A model generated the notes under the pieces. It worked only from the letters and a program-made list of their open reading frames with translations. It was not told the DNA's origin and made no database searches. A program made the translations under genes and the position numbers. 64,000 nucleotides of DNA from Labilibaculum sp041595635 (GTDB lineage Bacteria; Bacteroidota; Bacteroidia; Bacteroidales; Marinifilaceae): positions 1-64,000 of the forward strand of contig NZ_JBFHJW010000005.1 of the NCBI RefSeq assembly GCF_041595635.1, in the 5' to 3' direction. Shown here piece by piece: positions 35,327 through 44,859 of the stretch; the stretch's first letter is position 1; each line of letters opens with the position of its first letter.

Positions 35327-35641
35327 ATGAAAAATAAACTATTAATTGTAAAAAAGAGCATACTAGCAATTTGCATTCTGGTTCTTACTACAAATGCTTT
35401 CGCAGATAGCAAAGGCAATAAAAAGGTCGAAACAGTTATTTTCAAAGTAGAAATGGACTGTATGGATTGCGTAAATAGAATTGAACAAAACATCCCTTTT
35501 GAAAAAGGAGTGAAAGATTTGCAGGTTGATTTGGAAAATCAGAAGGTAGAAATTAGCTACAAAAGCAAACTAACCAATAAGGAGAGTCTACAAAAAGCAC
35601 TTGAGAAATTAAAATTCAAAGTACTAGAACTAAAGAAATAA
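35327..35641 (+). CDS. Secreted HMA-domain metal-binding protein
   Basis: A 104-residue protein with a signal peptide (cleavage near NAFADS) and one heavy-metal-associated domain. The CxxC is in MDCMDCVNRIEQ, with the beta-alpha-beta-beta-alpha-beta pattern following. The fold is that of Atx1/CopZ chaperones, here exported. It lies 63 bases after the receptor and completes a three-gene metal locus. Confidence 0.88.
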   Translation: MKNKLLIVKKSILAICILVLTTNAFADSKGNKKVETVIFKVEMDCMDCVNRIEQNIPFEKGVKDLQVDLENQKVEISYKSKLTNKESLQKALEKLKFKVLELKK

Positions 35642-35661
35642 ACGAATTAATTTCGCATAAA

Positions 35662-35698
35662 AAAAGCTTGCTCATCCTGGTTGAATGAGCAAGCTTTT
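35662..35698. terminator. Bidirectional terminator
   Basis: A perfect 14-bp stem (AAAAGCTTGCTCAT and its complement) with a nine-base loop lies between the HMA gene and the convergent hexaheme gene. Confidence 0.9.
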
Positions 35699-35714
35699 CA
35701 TTTTTATAAATCAA

Positions 35715-36773
35715 TTACTCTGGAGTCTCAATTTCCTCAAGGGCTTCTATAGAATTTTGTAAAAGTGCTTGTATATATTTTGGATTGTGAACTCCCAAAC
35801 TGCGATCTTCATCCAAACCTGCCCAATTAAAGAATGCACGTGCCTGTACCATTGGATACGTTCCAACTATTGGCTCATAAGCTTCGTCCTCTTCAACATA
35901 TTCAACCACTCCAAGACGAATCAATTCATCTCTTAAAGTTTCTAACTGACCTTCAACCAAAGATTGAACTCCACCATAATTAAAATCTTCATCATTAGCG
36001 TCGTGACAAGTATTACATGCTAGTAATGATGGATTGTAGGTATGACCACCCTGATCGGAATCATCATCAAATTCAGACATGTGGCAACCAGTACATGATG
36101 CTTGAGTCAGGTGATCTGCTGAACCAGCTTCAGGGTAGGATACAGAACCCTCAATTTCGGCAAAGCCAACACCTGCAACAACATTTGCCTGTGCTCCATG
36201 ATGAGGTCCGTAATGAGTACTTGTAATGGTAAAAGTTTCCTCTCCTGGATTGGTAACATTCGGCTCAGCCCTTCTGGATTGGTGACAATTAGCACATAAG
36301 TTAGAGTTTCCATTTAAATCCATGGTAGTTTCCGGATCAAAAAGCGGGTTAATCGGATCATCCAATCGTAATGCATAATCGCTATATTCCATAGTCTCGT
36401 GCAAACCATGACAAGTTGCACATTCCCAAGCTGTTGGATTGGTAATATTGCCAGCTACGCTTCCCGAAGTGGCATACTGCACAAAACCTTGGTGCGAGTG
36501 ACATTGAGCACAAGATGCACGTCCACCAGCATAGTCAACAGCATTTAAACCACTACTATGCACCGACATGGCAAACTGAGCCTCTATGCTAGCTTTAGCT
36601 TCACTTGAATGACAAGCTAAACAAGTTGAATTTCCATCGGTTCCATCCACACCATCTGTTCCATCTGCACCTGCAGGCCCTGTTGCCCCTTCCTTGGTAC
36701 AGCTAGCTATTAGTAAAGAAATTGCAAAAACTCCAATTCCTACCAGTTGAAAAAATAAGCGAGTTTTTTTCAT
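35715..36773 (-). CDS. Hexaheme cytochrome c lipoprotein with collagen-like linker
   Basis: A 352-residue exported cytochrome. The lipobox LIASC puts the lipid on Cys25. A short collagen-like run of Gly-X-Y triplets (about 32-48, GPAGADGTDGVDG) follows, then six CxxCH sites at 51, 88, 118, 160, 227 and 253. The last 100 residues are acidic and haem-free. The linker may hold the haem domain away from the membrane surface. It is a single gene with no redox partner adjacent, though the cytochrome island is 6 kb away. Outer-membrane or surface electron transfer is plausible but not shown. Confidence 0.9.
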   Translation of the reverse strand: MKKTRLFFQLVGIGVFAISLLIASCTKEGATGPAGADGTDGVDGTDGNSTCLACHSSEAKASIEAQFAMSVHSSGLNAVDYAGGRASCAQCHSHQGFVQYATSGSVAGNITNPTAWECATCHGLHETMEYSDYALRLDDPINPLFDPETTMDLNGNSNLCANCHQSRRAEPNVTNPGEETFTITSTHYGPHHGAQANVVAGVGFAEIEGSVSYPEAGSADHLTQASCTGCHMSEFDDDSDQGGHTYNPSLLACNTCHDANDEDFNYGGVQSLVEGQLETLRDELIRLGVVEYVEEDEAYEPIVGTYPMVQARAFFNWAGLDEDRSLGVHNPKYIQALLQNSIEALEEIETPE

Positions 36774-37169
36774 AATTAAAATATATAAGATTAATATTTA
36801 GTAGATCTATTTTTACGTTGCTAAGAAGCCTCCTTCTTATTGTTATTAAATATAAAATAATGCTAAAGCCTTATCAATAAATGGATGGCGAGATTTATAA
36901 ACTTGAAGAAAGAGGTTTGTTTTGTTTCAAAAACGGGGATTTTGATTTTTAAATCGACATTTATCCCATCGTCAGCGATCTTTATCGATATTGGCGACAA
37001 CAACCTGAAAAATAGAAGATTAACAAACACTAAGATTTTCATTTAAACTGAAAATTTAGGGCATAAAAAAACCAGCCTAAGCTGGTTTTTTTATTGATAA
37101 TAAGATTACTGCTACAAGTCATTAGAATTTAGGCCACTTCAATTCCAATTATAGCAGGAACAAAAGCTT
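36774..37169. other. Gene-free region between hexaheme gene and acyl-CoA cluster
   Basis: A gap of 396 AT-rich bases. It holds the terminator of the large minus-strand cluster at 37065-37092 and presumably the hexaheme promoter, which I cannot place. No small ORF or RNA gene is convincing. Confidence 0.5.
37065..37092 (-). terminator. Terminator at the end of the acyl-CoA cluster
   Basis: AAAAAACCAGC and GCTGGTTTTTT pair across a CTAA loop; the minus strand runs into T. It lies about 80 bases after the ACT-domain gene. Confidence 0.85.
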
Positions 37170-37571
37170 TTATTCTTGATTTTGTGATAAGATTCTCAAA
37201 ACTCTAATTGCCTTCTCTGAGTCTTTTTTATCAACGAAAATATGATCGTGATAATAACCAGCAATTACATTACAACTAATCTCATTTCTTGCTAATTCAC
37301 TTGAAAAGACCGCTGTTAATCCAACAGCTTCGAGCGATGAATGAACTCTGAGAGTAATCCATGAAGCAATGTATTCATAAGTCAAATTTAGTTCGTCTGC
37401 TCTTTCTTTATTCATGACAACCGTTGTTCCTTCCTTCTCTTTGAATTCACAAATAGTATCTTTTCGATCAATTTTACTTAGATCTTTTACAGTCGAAAAT
37501 ACATATTCGCCATGATTCAGTTTGGGAGTCATCCCTTTAATTAATTTAGATAGATTCGTTTCGCCAGTCAT
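37170..37571 (-). CDS. ACT-domain protein
   Basis: A 133-residue cytoplasmic protein with two ACT-like halves. The N-terminal half (LNHGEYVFSTV, then TTVVMNKERADEL) resembles ACT_3 and the C-terminal half (WITLRVHSSLEAVGLTAVFSSEL, then IFVDKKDSEKAIRVL) resembles ACT_7. These proteins probably bind amino acids, but no role is proven. It begins 19 bases after butyrate kinase and is the last gene of the cluster, so it may sense an amino acid degraded by it (inference). Confidence 0.85.
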   Translation of the reverse strand: MTGETNLSKLIKGMTPKLNHGEYVFSTVKDLSKIDRKDTICEFKEKEGTTVVMNKERADELNLTYEYIASWITLRVHSSLEAVGLTAVFSSELARNEISCNVIAGYYHDHIFVDKKDSEKAIRVLRILSQNQE

Positions 37572-37590
37572 AATTATTGCTTGTGAATTT

Positions 37591-38667
37591 TTAGTAGTTA
37601 AGAATTTCTGTTTCTTTTCTCAAAATCATTCGACCATAATAACTTAGGGCACTTATTACTTCAGCTCCGGGATATATAACAACAGTGGCTATTTTTTCAA
37701 CTCTTGCTTTAATCTCTTTCACGAATAAATCGTCTTTAGCCATGCCTCCCGTAATAAGTATAGCATCAACCTTTTCTGCTCCAAACACAGGATACATAGA
37801 ACCAATTGACTTAGCTACCTGATAGGCCATTGCCGATAATACCTCTTTGGCTTTTTGGTCGCCGGCATCTCTCATTTTGCAAACTTCAAATCCACTATGT
37901 GTTTTGAACCAGGCATACAAACCACCTTCACCAGTCTGCATTTTCAAGACTTCATCTTTTGTATATTTACCTGAAAAGCAAAGTTTAATGATTTCCCCCA
38001 TGGGCAAACTACCACTTCTTATGGGCGAAAAAGGACCATCGCCATCGTAAGCCTGATTTGAATCAACTACTTTCCCTTTTTTATGGGCACTTATACTAAT
38101 TCCGCCCCCCAAATGAGCAATAATCAAATTTAAATCTTCGTATTTTTTATAAATACTTTGAGCGTATTTGCGAGCAGTAGTTTTTTGATCCAAAGCATGA
38201 AAAATGGAACGCTTTTTAAATTCTGGTCGTCCGGTTATTCTGGCAATTTCTTCCAATTCATCCACCACAACCGGATCAGCAACTAAGGCCTCCGCTCCTT
38301 CTATTTTTTCTGCAATAACATGAGCCAATAAACCACTTAAATTCACTACATCATCGCCATATTTACAGGTAGATAAATCTTCAATCATTGCTTTATTAAC
38401 TTTATACACTCCTGATTTTACAGGTTTTAGCAATCCTCCCCGACCAATCACTATTTTAATATTCTCAATGGGAATATCATTGGCCTTGAGTTCTTTCATT
38501 ATGATTTTAGATCGAAAATCGGTCTGATCGCAAAAGTTTTTAAAATTGGCAAGATCTTCGGGCTTATGATTGATTTTCTTTAAAAAAACAGGAGAGTTTA
38601 CCAAATAAACAGCAATTCGAGTAAATTGCATGCGTGGATTTAAGGCAAGTATCAGTTCTCTACTCAT
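37591..38667 (-). CDS. buk: Butyrate kinase
   Basis: An acetate/propionate/butyrate-kinase-family enzyme (ASKHA fold) that interconverts butyrate or branched short-chain acids plus ATP with the acyl phosphate. The 358-residue length and the segments LALNPRMQFTRIAVY, GRGGLLKPVKSGVY, NLIIAHLGGGIS, DGDGPFSPIRSGSLP and DAILITGGMAKDD are typical of Buk. No phosphotransbutyrylase is in the window, so the acyl phosphate source or sink must be elsewhere. It lies next to the ACT-domain gene at the downstream end of the acyl-CoA cluster. Confidence 0.95.
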   Translation of the reverse strand: MSRELILALNPRMQFTRIAVYLVNSPVFLKKINHKPEDLANFKNFCDQTDFRSKIIMKELKANDIPIENIKIVIGRGGLLKPVKSGVYKVNKAMIEDLSTCKYGDDVVNLSGLLAHVIAEKIEGAEALVADPVVVDELEEIARITGRPEFKKRSIFHALDQKTTARKYAQSIYKKYEDLNLIIAHLGGGISISAHKKGKVVDSNQAYDGDGPFSPIRSGSLPMGEIIKLCFSGKYTKDEVLKMQTGEGGLYAWFKTHSGFEVCKMRDAGDQKAKEVLSAMAYQVAKSIGSMYPVFGAEKVDAILITGGMAKDDLFVKEIKARVEKIATVVIYPGAEVISALSYYGRMILRKETEILNY

Positions 38668-38764
38668 AGTATTTGGGTTTTATTAGTTGATTTGTTTGAA
38701 AGATAATTGGTATATGACCTCCTAATGTAGTTTTTCTTTCTCAGAAAATGAATTTTTCATCGAA

Positions 38765-39910
38765 TCAACATCCAATATATCTTGAAATCACCAATCGTTG
38801 AATTTCTGATGTTCCCTCTCCAATTTGCAAAAGTCGCTGGTCGCGATAAAAACGTTCTACGGGATATTCTTTCATCAGGCCATAACCACCATGAATCTGA
38901 ACTGCTTCATCGGCAACTTCTTTGGCTATTTCTGAACAATACAACTTGGCCATGGCTGCCTCTTTACCGAATACTCTTCCCGTGTCCTTCAACCAACAGG
39001 CTTTGTACAAAATATTCCTTGCTAATTCAATTTTTAAAGCCATATCGGCCAACTTAAACGAAATAGCTTGAAATTTGGAGAGCACTTTGCCAAATTGCTT
39101 TCGTTCTTTTGCATAAGCAAGTGCCAATTCGTAAGCGCCCTGAGCACAGCCAAGTCCCATGGCCGCAATTGATAATCGTCCTGAGTCTAATGTTTTCAGC
39201 ATCACTTTAGATCCCATACCTCGCTTGCCCAACATATTTCTTTGAGAAACCATGCAATTGTCAAAGAACATTTCGGAAGTATCTGAAGCTCTCCACATCA
39301 TTTTCCCATGCATACTTTTCGCTTTCCATCCCAAGGTTCCTTTTTCCACAATAAAAGTTGAAAACTCCTTTTTCCCTTTACTGATGTTTGTTACAGCCTG
39401 AACCGTAACTCCAGCACAGATTTCTGAGGAACCATTTGTGATAAAAATTTTAGATCCATTAATTTCCCACTGATCCCCTTTTTTTTGGGCAAAAGTTTTC
39501 GAAGCTCGCGAATCGGAACCTGCATTTGACTCCGTCAATCCGAATGCCCACAATTCTTTTCCAGAACACAAACCTGGCAGATACTTGGCCTTTTGTTCCT
39601 CACTGCCAAACTCATACAAGGGACCCACTCCCAAAGAATTATGAGCCGCTAATGTTGCCGCATGCGACCCATCTACCCGAGCCAATTCCTCAACCGCTAT
39701 GATGTAAGACAAATAATCGGTATTTTGTCCGCCATACTTTTGGGGAAGAGTCATCCCAAACAAACCCATCTCTCCCATTTTGCCCGTTAATTCGATGGAA
39801 AATTCTTCCTTTTCGTCCAATTCCGCAGCCAATGGCTTGATTTCTCGTTCGGCAAAATCACGCACCGCTTTTCTTATTATATCATGTTCATCATTAAAAT
39901 AGGGAAACAT
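38765..39910 (-). CDS. Acyl-CoA dehydrogenase, short- or branched-chain type
   Basis: A 381-residue FAD enzyme that introduces the alpha-beta double bond into an acyl-CoA and passes electrons to ETF. The flavin and substrate segments are clear (FGLTESNAGSDSRA, KIFITNGS, GGYGLMKEYPVERFYRDQRL). The catalytic base is Glu in IGEGTSEIQ near the C-terminus, as in short-chain dehydrogenases; isovaleryl-CoA dehydrogenases usually have Ala there and a base elsewhere. The substrate is therefore more likely butyryl-, isobutyryl- or 2-methylbutyryl-CoA, but this is not certain. It follows the AtuA-like gene by 37 bases. Confidence 0.93.
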   Translation of the reverse strand: MFPYFNDEHDIIRKAVRDFAEREIKPLAAELDEKEEFSIELTGKMGEMGLFGMTLPQKYGGQNTDYLSYIIAVEELARVDGSHAATLAAHNSLGVGPLYEFGSEEQKAKYLPGLCSGKELWAFGLTESNAGSDSRASKTFAQKKGDQWEINGSKIFITNGSSEICAGVTVQAVTNISKGKKEFSTFIVEKGTLGWKAKSMHGKMMWRASDTSEMFFDNCMVSQRNMLGKRGMGSKVMLKTLDSGRLSIAAMGLGCAQGAYELALAYAKERKQFGKVLSKFQAISFKLADMALKIELARNILYKACWLKDTGRVFGKEAAMAKLYCSEIAKEVADEAVQIHGGYGLMKEYPVERFYRDQRLLQIGEGTSEIQRLVISRYIGC

Positions 39911-39947
39911 ATATTTTTTACTTAATTATTATTAATTGAACAGTTCT

Positions 39948-41765
39948 TTATTTTTGCAATTCCTCTAAGAAAATAGTAGCCAGCACATCTTCTGGTACCA
40001 CCACTTCCTGATTAAGAAGTGCCGTTGCAAAAGTTTTCCCTTGAGCATCAATCATTAAAGATTTCGTTCCTCCGCCATCAAGCGCATCTTCTAGTAAGAA
40101 ATTTAAAGCCATAAGGTTATCTATTTCGAAGCGACTAACTTTTCCTTTATTGAGTCCAGAAAATAAATCAGCAATTCTATCGGCAGTCAATTCCAATTTA
40201 ATATATTCATAAACCGCCTGAGAACGCGCCAATACACCAATGTTTACTGTATTTCCTTTATCGCCTGATCGAGCCAAACAGATCTCCCGAATGGTGACAG
40301 CACACATTTTGCGACCTTTTTCTCTTTTCCTGTTTATTGCATGAGATTGTGAGGATTTTGTAGCTACAAGTTCCTGTTCACTGCCTAAAGCCGAAGGAAT
40401 TTCATGTGATTTTTTAATCTCACCCTCTTGATTTAACACATAAACTTTAGAAAAAATACTCGTTTTGGGAATTAAGCTTGGCCAGTAAGTAATAACCTGT
40501 TGTATTCGGGCTCTTCCACCTGTTACGGCAACGCCTGGAGGACCGCTCAGAATTAAGGGAGCAATACTCATGGAGAAATCTTTAATTTTTGAAACATCTG
40601 TGTCGTAAACCGATAAACGCAGCAATATTTCGTTGGGATCAATATCCTCAGCTAAATGCTGATGACAGGCATTGTACCCAACAAATTCGGTATTCGTTTT
40701 TAGGAATTCGGTGTTGAGTCGTCTCCAAAATATCTTTTTAAATTCCTGTGCCTTATTTAGCACTTTTCCGCCACTAATCACGATTGAACTTGTGGCCTTG
40801 TATCCATCTTCGAAAGCCATAGAAACTTTTAAATAAGGTGTAGAAGGATGGCCCTTGGCATTTTTCACCAATACCTCGTTTTCACCAATTTGTTCGAGCT
40901 TAATCTGACTAAAATCAGCTACTACATCTGGACTAATGTATTGAGCCGGATTACCCATTTCATAGACTAATTGCTCACGAATGGTATCAATACTAATCAA
41001 GCCACCAGTATTTTCATGCTTGTAAACGATGAATTCACCATTTTTGTGCATTTCAACAATCGGATATCCCATGTTATCCCATCGAGAAACCTTCTGCCAA
41101 TCTGTAAAATTTCCTCCCGTAGATTGTGCCCCACATTCAATAATATGACCCGCAACCAAGCCCGCAGCTATCTTGTTCCAATCATCTAATTTCCATCCTA
41201 ATTCGTGAATCATGGGCGCCATAGTAACGGATGTATCGGTAACACGCCCCGCTAGTATTAAATCGGCACCACTTTCCAATGCCTTAAGCAAAGGAGGTAC
41301 ACCTAAATATATATTTGCACTCTGTATTCGCTCTGCGATCTCCTTAAAGTCTTCCCCTGAATCCATGTTTCGAAAACTCGTCTTAGCAGGATAAAACTCA
41401 TCAATCCGATCAATAATATTATCACCATCCACCACAGCAATCTTTATGGAAATTCCTTTCTTTTTCAGTTCGGAAAGAATTTTGCGTGCGCATCCAAGGG
41501 GATTGATACCACCAGCATTGGTAATCATACGTACTCCTTTTTCTTTCATCAAATCGGCCACATCCACCATCTGATCAACAAAATCAGTAACATAGCCCAA
41601 AGATTCATCCTTCAACTGTTGCTTCCGAAGAATACTCATGGTTACCTCAGCCAAAAAATCCGACGAAATGTAATCTACATCTCCGCCTTCCAATTGTCTT
41701 CTAAGTACTCCGAGGTCATCGCCCCAAAACCCACCTGCATTTGCAATTCTGATTTTGTCTTTCAT
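39948..41765 (-). CDS. AtuA-family protein (DUF1446) with C-terminal AtuA-like ferredoxin-fold domain
   Basis: A 605-residue protein of the acyclic terpene utilisation AtuA family. The N-terminal 450 residues are the DUF1446 core (RIANAGGFWGDDLGVL, MITNAGGINPLGCA, DLILAGRVTDTSVTMAP, GGRARIQQVITYWPS). The last 115 residues (REICLARSGDKGNTVNIGV) form the small AtuA-like C-terminal domain. The biochemical function of AtuA is unknown; it is needed for terpene growth in Pseudomonas but homologues occur widely near leucine-type carboxylase genes. Here it sits between an acyl-CoA dehydrogenase and the biotin carboxylase. Confidence 0.9.
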   Translation of the reverse strand: MKDKIRIANAGGFWGDDLGVLRRQLEGGDVDYISSDFLAEVTMSILRKQQLKDESLGYVTDFVDQMVDVADLMKEKGVRMITNAGGINPLGCARKILSELKKKGISIKIAVVDGDNIIDRIDEFYPAKTSFRNMDSGEDFKEIAERIQSANIYLGVPPLLKALESGADLILAGRVTDTSVTMAPMIHELGWKLDDWNKIAAGLVAGHIIECGAQSTGGNFTDWQKVSRWDNMGYPIVEMHKNGEFIVYKHENTGGLISIDTIREQLVYEMGNPAQYISPDVVADFSQIKLEQIGENEVLVKNAKGHPSTPYLKVSMAFEDGYKATSSIVISGGKVLNKAQEFKKIFWRRLNTEFLKTNTEFVGYNACHQHLAEDIDPNEILLRLSVYDTDVSKIKDFSMSIAPLILSGPPGVAVTGGRARIQQVITYWPSLIPKTSIFSKVYVLNQEGEIKKSHEIPSALGSEQELVATKSSQSHAINRKREKGRKMCAVTIREICLARSGDKGNTVNIGVLARSQAVYEYIKLELTADRIADLFSGLNKGKVSRFEIDNLMALNFLLEDALDGGGTKSLMIDAQGKTFATALLNQEVVVPEDVLATIFLEELQK

Positions 41766-41949
41766 AGTTGTAAAGTATCATGTTAGAATCCTGTTCATCA
41801 TTAATAAAGTTCAACCATTTAAATCAGGAAAAAAATTTCTGAGCATTCTTTTCTTTCCAGCTTCTAAAGAAAATTTTCATCAAGCGTTACTCCCTGCTTC
41901 TTATTTCACATAGTTCGATTATGAGATCAACTTATTCCTACTTTTCTAA

Positions 41950-43956
41950 TTAACTACTTGCATCCGCCAATTTGGAGCTAAAATGTTTTAGCTCGAGCAG
42001 GGTCATTCTGTTCTGCACCTGATCACCCTCACTCACAAAAATACTTTCCACAATTCCATCGAAAGGTGCTCGTATACTATTTTCCATTTTCATGGCTTCC
42101 ACAATCAGGAGAACATCATTTTTTGCCACTTTCTGTCCCTTACGCACTTCAATTTTCACCACTCGACCAGGCATTGGCGACAAAATTTCAGCATCCCTTT
42201 TAATCTGTCCTTCCAAATCCGTTTTCCCCAGATTTGATTGAATTTCGCTCCAGCGTTCCAATTCATAAACAATGCCCTGACAACTTACAAAACTCTTTCC
42301 ATCGGCACTTTTGGAACGATAAAATTGAAATCGTTTCCCCTTAAATTCAAACAATAGATGAGTATCGTCAACGCATACATTTTCAACATAGTAATCAATC
42401 TCATTAATTTGAATACAATATGGTTTTTCGCTTTTAATTTCAACATCAAAAACATCCTGATCTACCATTTTAATTCTTTTTCCTTCTTGTCTCCAATAAC
42501 CAATTTGCTGCCAAACACTATCCGATTTCTCTTGGTTCAATTCAAATAATGCAAAACTAATATGAAATAAAAACGTAGGAATTTCACTTTTTTCTTTCTG
42601 CATTTTAAAAGCTAAAGCTTCCGCATGTTCCTTACAAAAATGAGTAGATATATTGTTCTGCTTAAAGTCTCTCGTATTCAGTAAAGTATGCAAGTACATG
42701 ATGTTGTTTTTTATACCATGCAATTCGTATTCATGCAATGCATGGTGTAATCCCTCAATGGCCAAGTCACGGTTTTCATCCCACACAATTAGTTTTGCAA
42801 TCATCGGATCGTAATCGGAATAAATGGTACACGGACCATTTATAGACGAATCTAATCGCAAACGACCTTCAAATAATTTGGGTGGCTTGTAATAGCAAAT
42901 ATCCCCTGGCGAAGGAATAAAATCCTTTTCAGGATCTTCGGCATAAATCCGTGCTTCTATAGCATGTCCTTTTATATGAATATCTTCCTGCCGAAGGTTC
43001 AATTTCCGTCCCGAAGCCACTCGTAACTGTTTTTCAACCAAATCAATTCCAGTAATCATCTCTGTAACAGGATGTTCTACCTGAATTCGGGTGTTCATTT
43101 CCAGAAAATAATAATTCAATTCCTCATCCACCAGAAACTCAACCGTTCCAGCATTGATATAATTCATTTCCTGAGCTAGAAAAACGGCCATATTGCCCAT
43201 TTCTTTCCTAATTTCAGGACTTAATGTTGGTGAGGGAGCTTCCTCAATTACTTTCTGAAATCGCCTCTGAATGGAACATTCACGCTCGAACAAGTGCACT
43301 ACATTGCCATGTTTATCAGCTAATACCTGCACCTCTATATGGCGTGGTCTTTGAATGTATTTCTCAATTAAAAGTGTTCCATCCCCAAAATAGGTCTCTG
43401 CTTCCCGCGAAGTTGCTTCCAAAGCACTTTTTAAGTCTTCCTTTTTGTGAACAATGCGCATGCCTTTACCACCGCCACCAGAGGCTGCCTTAATCAGAAT
43501 TGGAAATTGCATCTCCAAAGCAGCAATTGTTAACTGCTGAGAATTACCAATTGCACCTTCTAATACAGGTACTCCGATGGATTTGGCAAATTCTCTTGCA
43601 TTTACTTTATTTCCCATCAACTCAATGGCGTCGGCATCGGGCCCAACAAAATCGATTCCATGATCGGCACACAGTTGAGAAAAAACTGCATTTTCGGCTA
43701 AAAATCCATAGCCTGGATGAATAGCATCAGCATTGGCATTTTTCGCTATTTCGATAATTTGATTGGCATTTAAGTAGGTTTCCTGCAAACTTTTTCCATT
43801 CAAAAGGTAAGCCTCGTCAGCATTCATCACATGCTCTGCCTTACGGTCTAATTCTGCATACAAAGCAATGGTATGAATGCCCAAATTCTGCGCTGTACGC
43901 ATAATTCGAAGAGCTATTTCACCTCGATTTGCTATCAATAGTCGTTTGTAGTACAT
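41950..43956 (-). CDS. mccA: Acyl-CoA carboxylase alpha subunit, methylcrotonyl-CoA type
   Basis: The biotin-carrying subunit of a 3-methylcrotonyl-CoA-type carboxylase. Residues 1-445 are biotin carboxylase (LLIANRGEIALRIMRTA, ATP-grasp SGGGGKGM, EMNTRIQVEHPVTE), then a linking BT domain, and a biotinyl domain at the end with the biotin lysine Lys623 in EAMKMEN. At 668 residues it matches MCC alpha. Propionyl- or geranyl-CoA specificity cannot be excluded from this subunit, but neighbours (carboxyltransferase, methylglutaconyl-type hydratase) favour the leucine pathway. There are 44 bases between it and the upstream hydratase gene. Confidence 0.92.
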   Translation of the reverse strand: MYYKRLLIANRGEIALRIMRTAQNLGIHTIALYAELDRKAEHVMNADEAYLLNGKSLQETYLNANQIIEIAKNANADAIHPGYGFLAENAVFSQLCADHGIDFVGPDADAIELMGNKVNAREFAKSIGVPVLEGAIGNSQQLTIAALEMQFPILIKAASGGGGKGMRIVHKKEDLKSALEATSREAETYFGDGTLLIEKYIQRPRHIEVQVLADKHGNVVHLFERECSIQRRFQKVIEEAPSPTLSPEIRKEMGNMAVFLAQEMNYINAGTVEFLVDEELNYYFLEMNTRIQVEHPVTEMITGIDLVEKQLRVASGRKLNLRQEDIHIKGHAIEARIYAEDPEKDFIPSPGDICYYKPPKLFEGRLRLDSSINGPCTIYSDYDPMIAKLIVWDENRDLAIEGLHHALHEYELHGIKNNIMYLHTLLNTRDFKQNNISTHFCKEHAEALAFKMQKEKSEIPTFLFHISFALFELNQEKSDSVWQQIGYWRQEGKRIKMVDQDVFDVEIKSEKPYCIQINEIDYYVENVCVDDTHLLFEFKGKRFQFYRSKSADGKSFVSCQGIVYELERWSEIQSNLGKTDLEGQIKRDAEILSPMPGRVVKIEVRKGQKVAKNDVLLIVEAMKMENSIRAPFDGIVESIFVSEGDQVQNRMTLLELKHFSSKLADASS

Positions 43957-44000
43957 TCTCTATTAATTTGTAATTAAAAATGAATAATTACTAATTTTAT

Positions 44001-44795
44001 TTATCTGGCCCAACTGGGTTTTCTCTTTTCCAAAAAAGAACTCATTCCTTCCTGACCTTCTTCGGATTGACGGAGTTCTGCGATCATTTTGGCTGTATTT
44101 TCCATGGCATCCTCGTGATTCCACACATTTTCCACATCGTAAAGCAATTGCTTGCAAGTCGAAACGGCTTTGGGTCCACTCGATTTTAATTTCGAAATCA
44201 AATCTTCTAACTTGATTTGTAGTTTCTTTTTACCCAAAGACCAATTTGCCAAACCCGCTTTTTCCGCCTCTTTACCACCAAATCTCATTCCAGTAAGCAT
44301 CAGCTCTTTCGATTTATATTCGCCAACACGTTTCACAACGTAAGGAGAAATGCAAGCTGGCACAATTCCGATTTTCACTTCGCTAAGGGAAAAAACTGTA
44401 TTTTTATGTGCCAGAACAAAATCGCAAGCCGCCAATAGACCATTTGCACCCCCAATAGCAGCTCCGTGCACCAAAGCTATAGTTGGAAACTTGCAAGTAT
44501 AAACGGCATTAAAGCACATGGAAAGATTGTAACTTTCTTGATAGTTTTGTTCATACGAGTAGTTGGCAACCCCTTTCATCCATTTTAAGTCAGCGCCAGC
44601 ACAAAAAGATTTTCCTTTTCCTTTCAAAAGCAGCACACGAATGGTACTGTAATCCATTTTCTCTATCGCAGCAAAGCAATCGATAATCTCGCCAATCATC
44701 ACTTCATTAAAAGCATTGTGAATTTCGGGACGATTCAATGCAATCGTACCGACTTTGTTCTCCATGCTAAATTCTATTGTTTTATATTGATTCAT
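44001..44795 (-). CDS. Enoyl-CoA hydratase, methylglutaconyl-CoA hydratase type
   Basis: A 264-residue crotonase. The oxyanion-hole segments are SFCAGADLKWM near residue 65 and HGAAIGGANGLLAACD near 109-124. The segment LSEVKIGIVPACISPYVVKRVG has the IxPAxISPYVxxxxG pattern found in methylglutaconyl-CoA hydratases (LiuC) and AtuE. The canonical first catalytic Glu of crotonase is Gly-Leu here, as in that subgroup, and Glu in SEVKIG remains. Position between carboxylase subunits supports hydration of 3-methylglutaconyl-CoA to HMG-CoA. Confidence 0.88.
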   Translation of the reverse strand: MNQYKTIEFSMENKVGTIALNRPEIHNAFNEVMIGEIIDCFAAIEKMDYSTIRVLLLKGKGKSFCAGADLKWMKGVANYSYEQNYQESYNLSMCFNAVYTCKFPTIALVHGAAIGGANGLLAACDFVLAHKNTVFSLSEVKIGIVPACISPYVVKRVGEYKSKELMLTGMRFGGKEAEKAGLANWSLGKKKLQIKLEDLISKLKSSGPKAVSTCKQLLYDVENVWNHEDAMENTAKMIAELRQSEEGQEGMSSFLEKRKPSWAR

Positions 44796-44859
44796 TTTAT
44801 TAATTATTTTTCACCAAGGTTCTACCATTATATTCTGCCCATGATAATTTCTCTACTTG

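Noticed and set aside
36900..37060. Possible structured RNA in the gap before the acyl-CoA cluster
   Set aside because: Only weak, imperfect pairings were found apart from the terminator.
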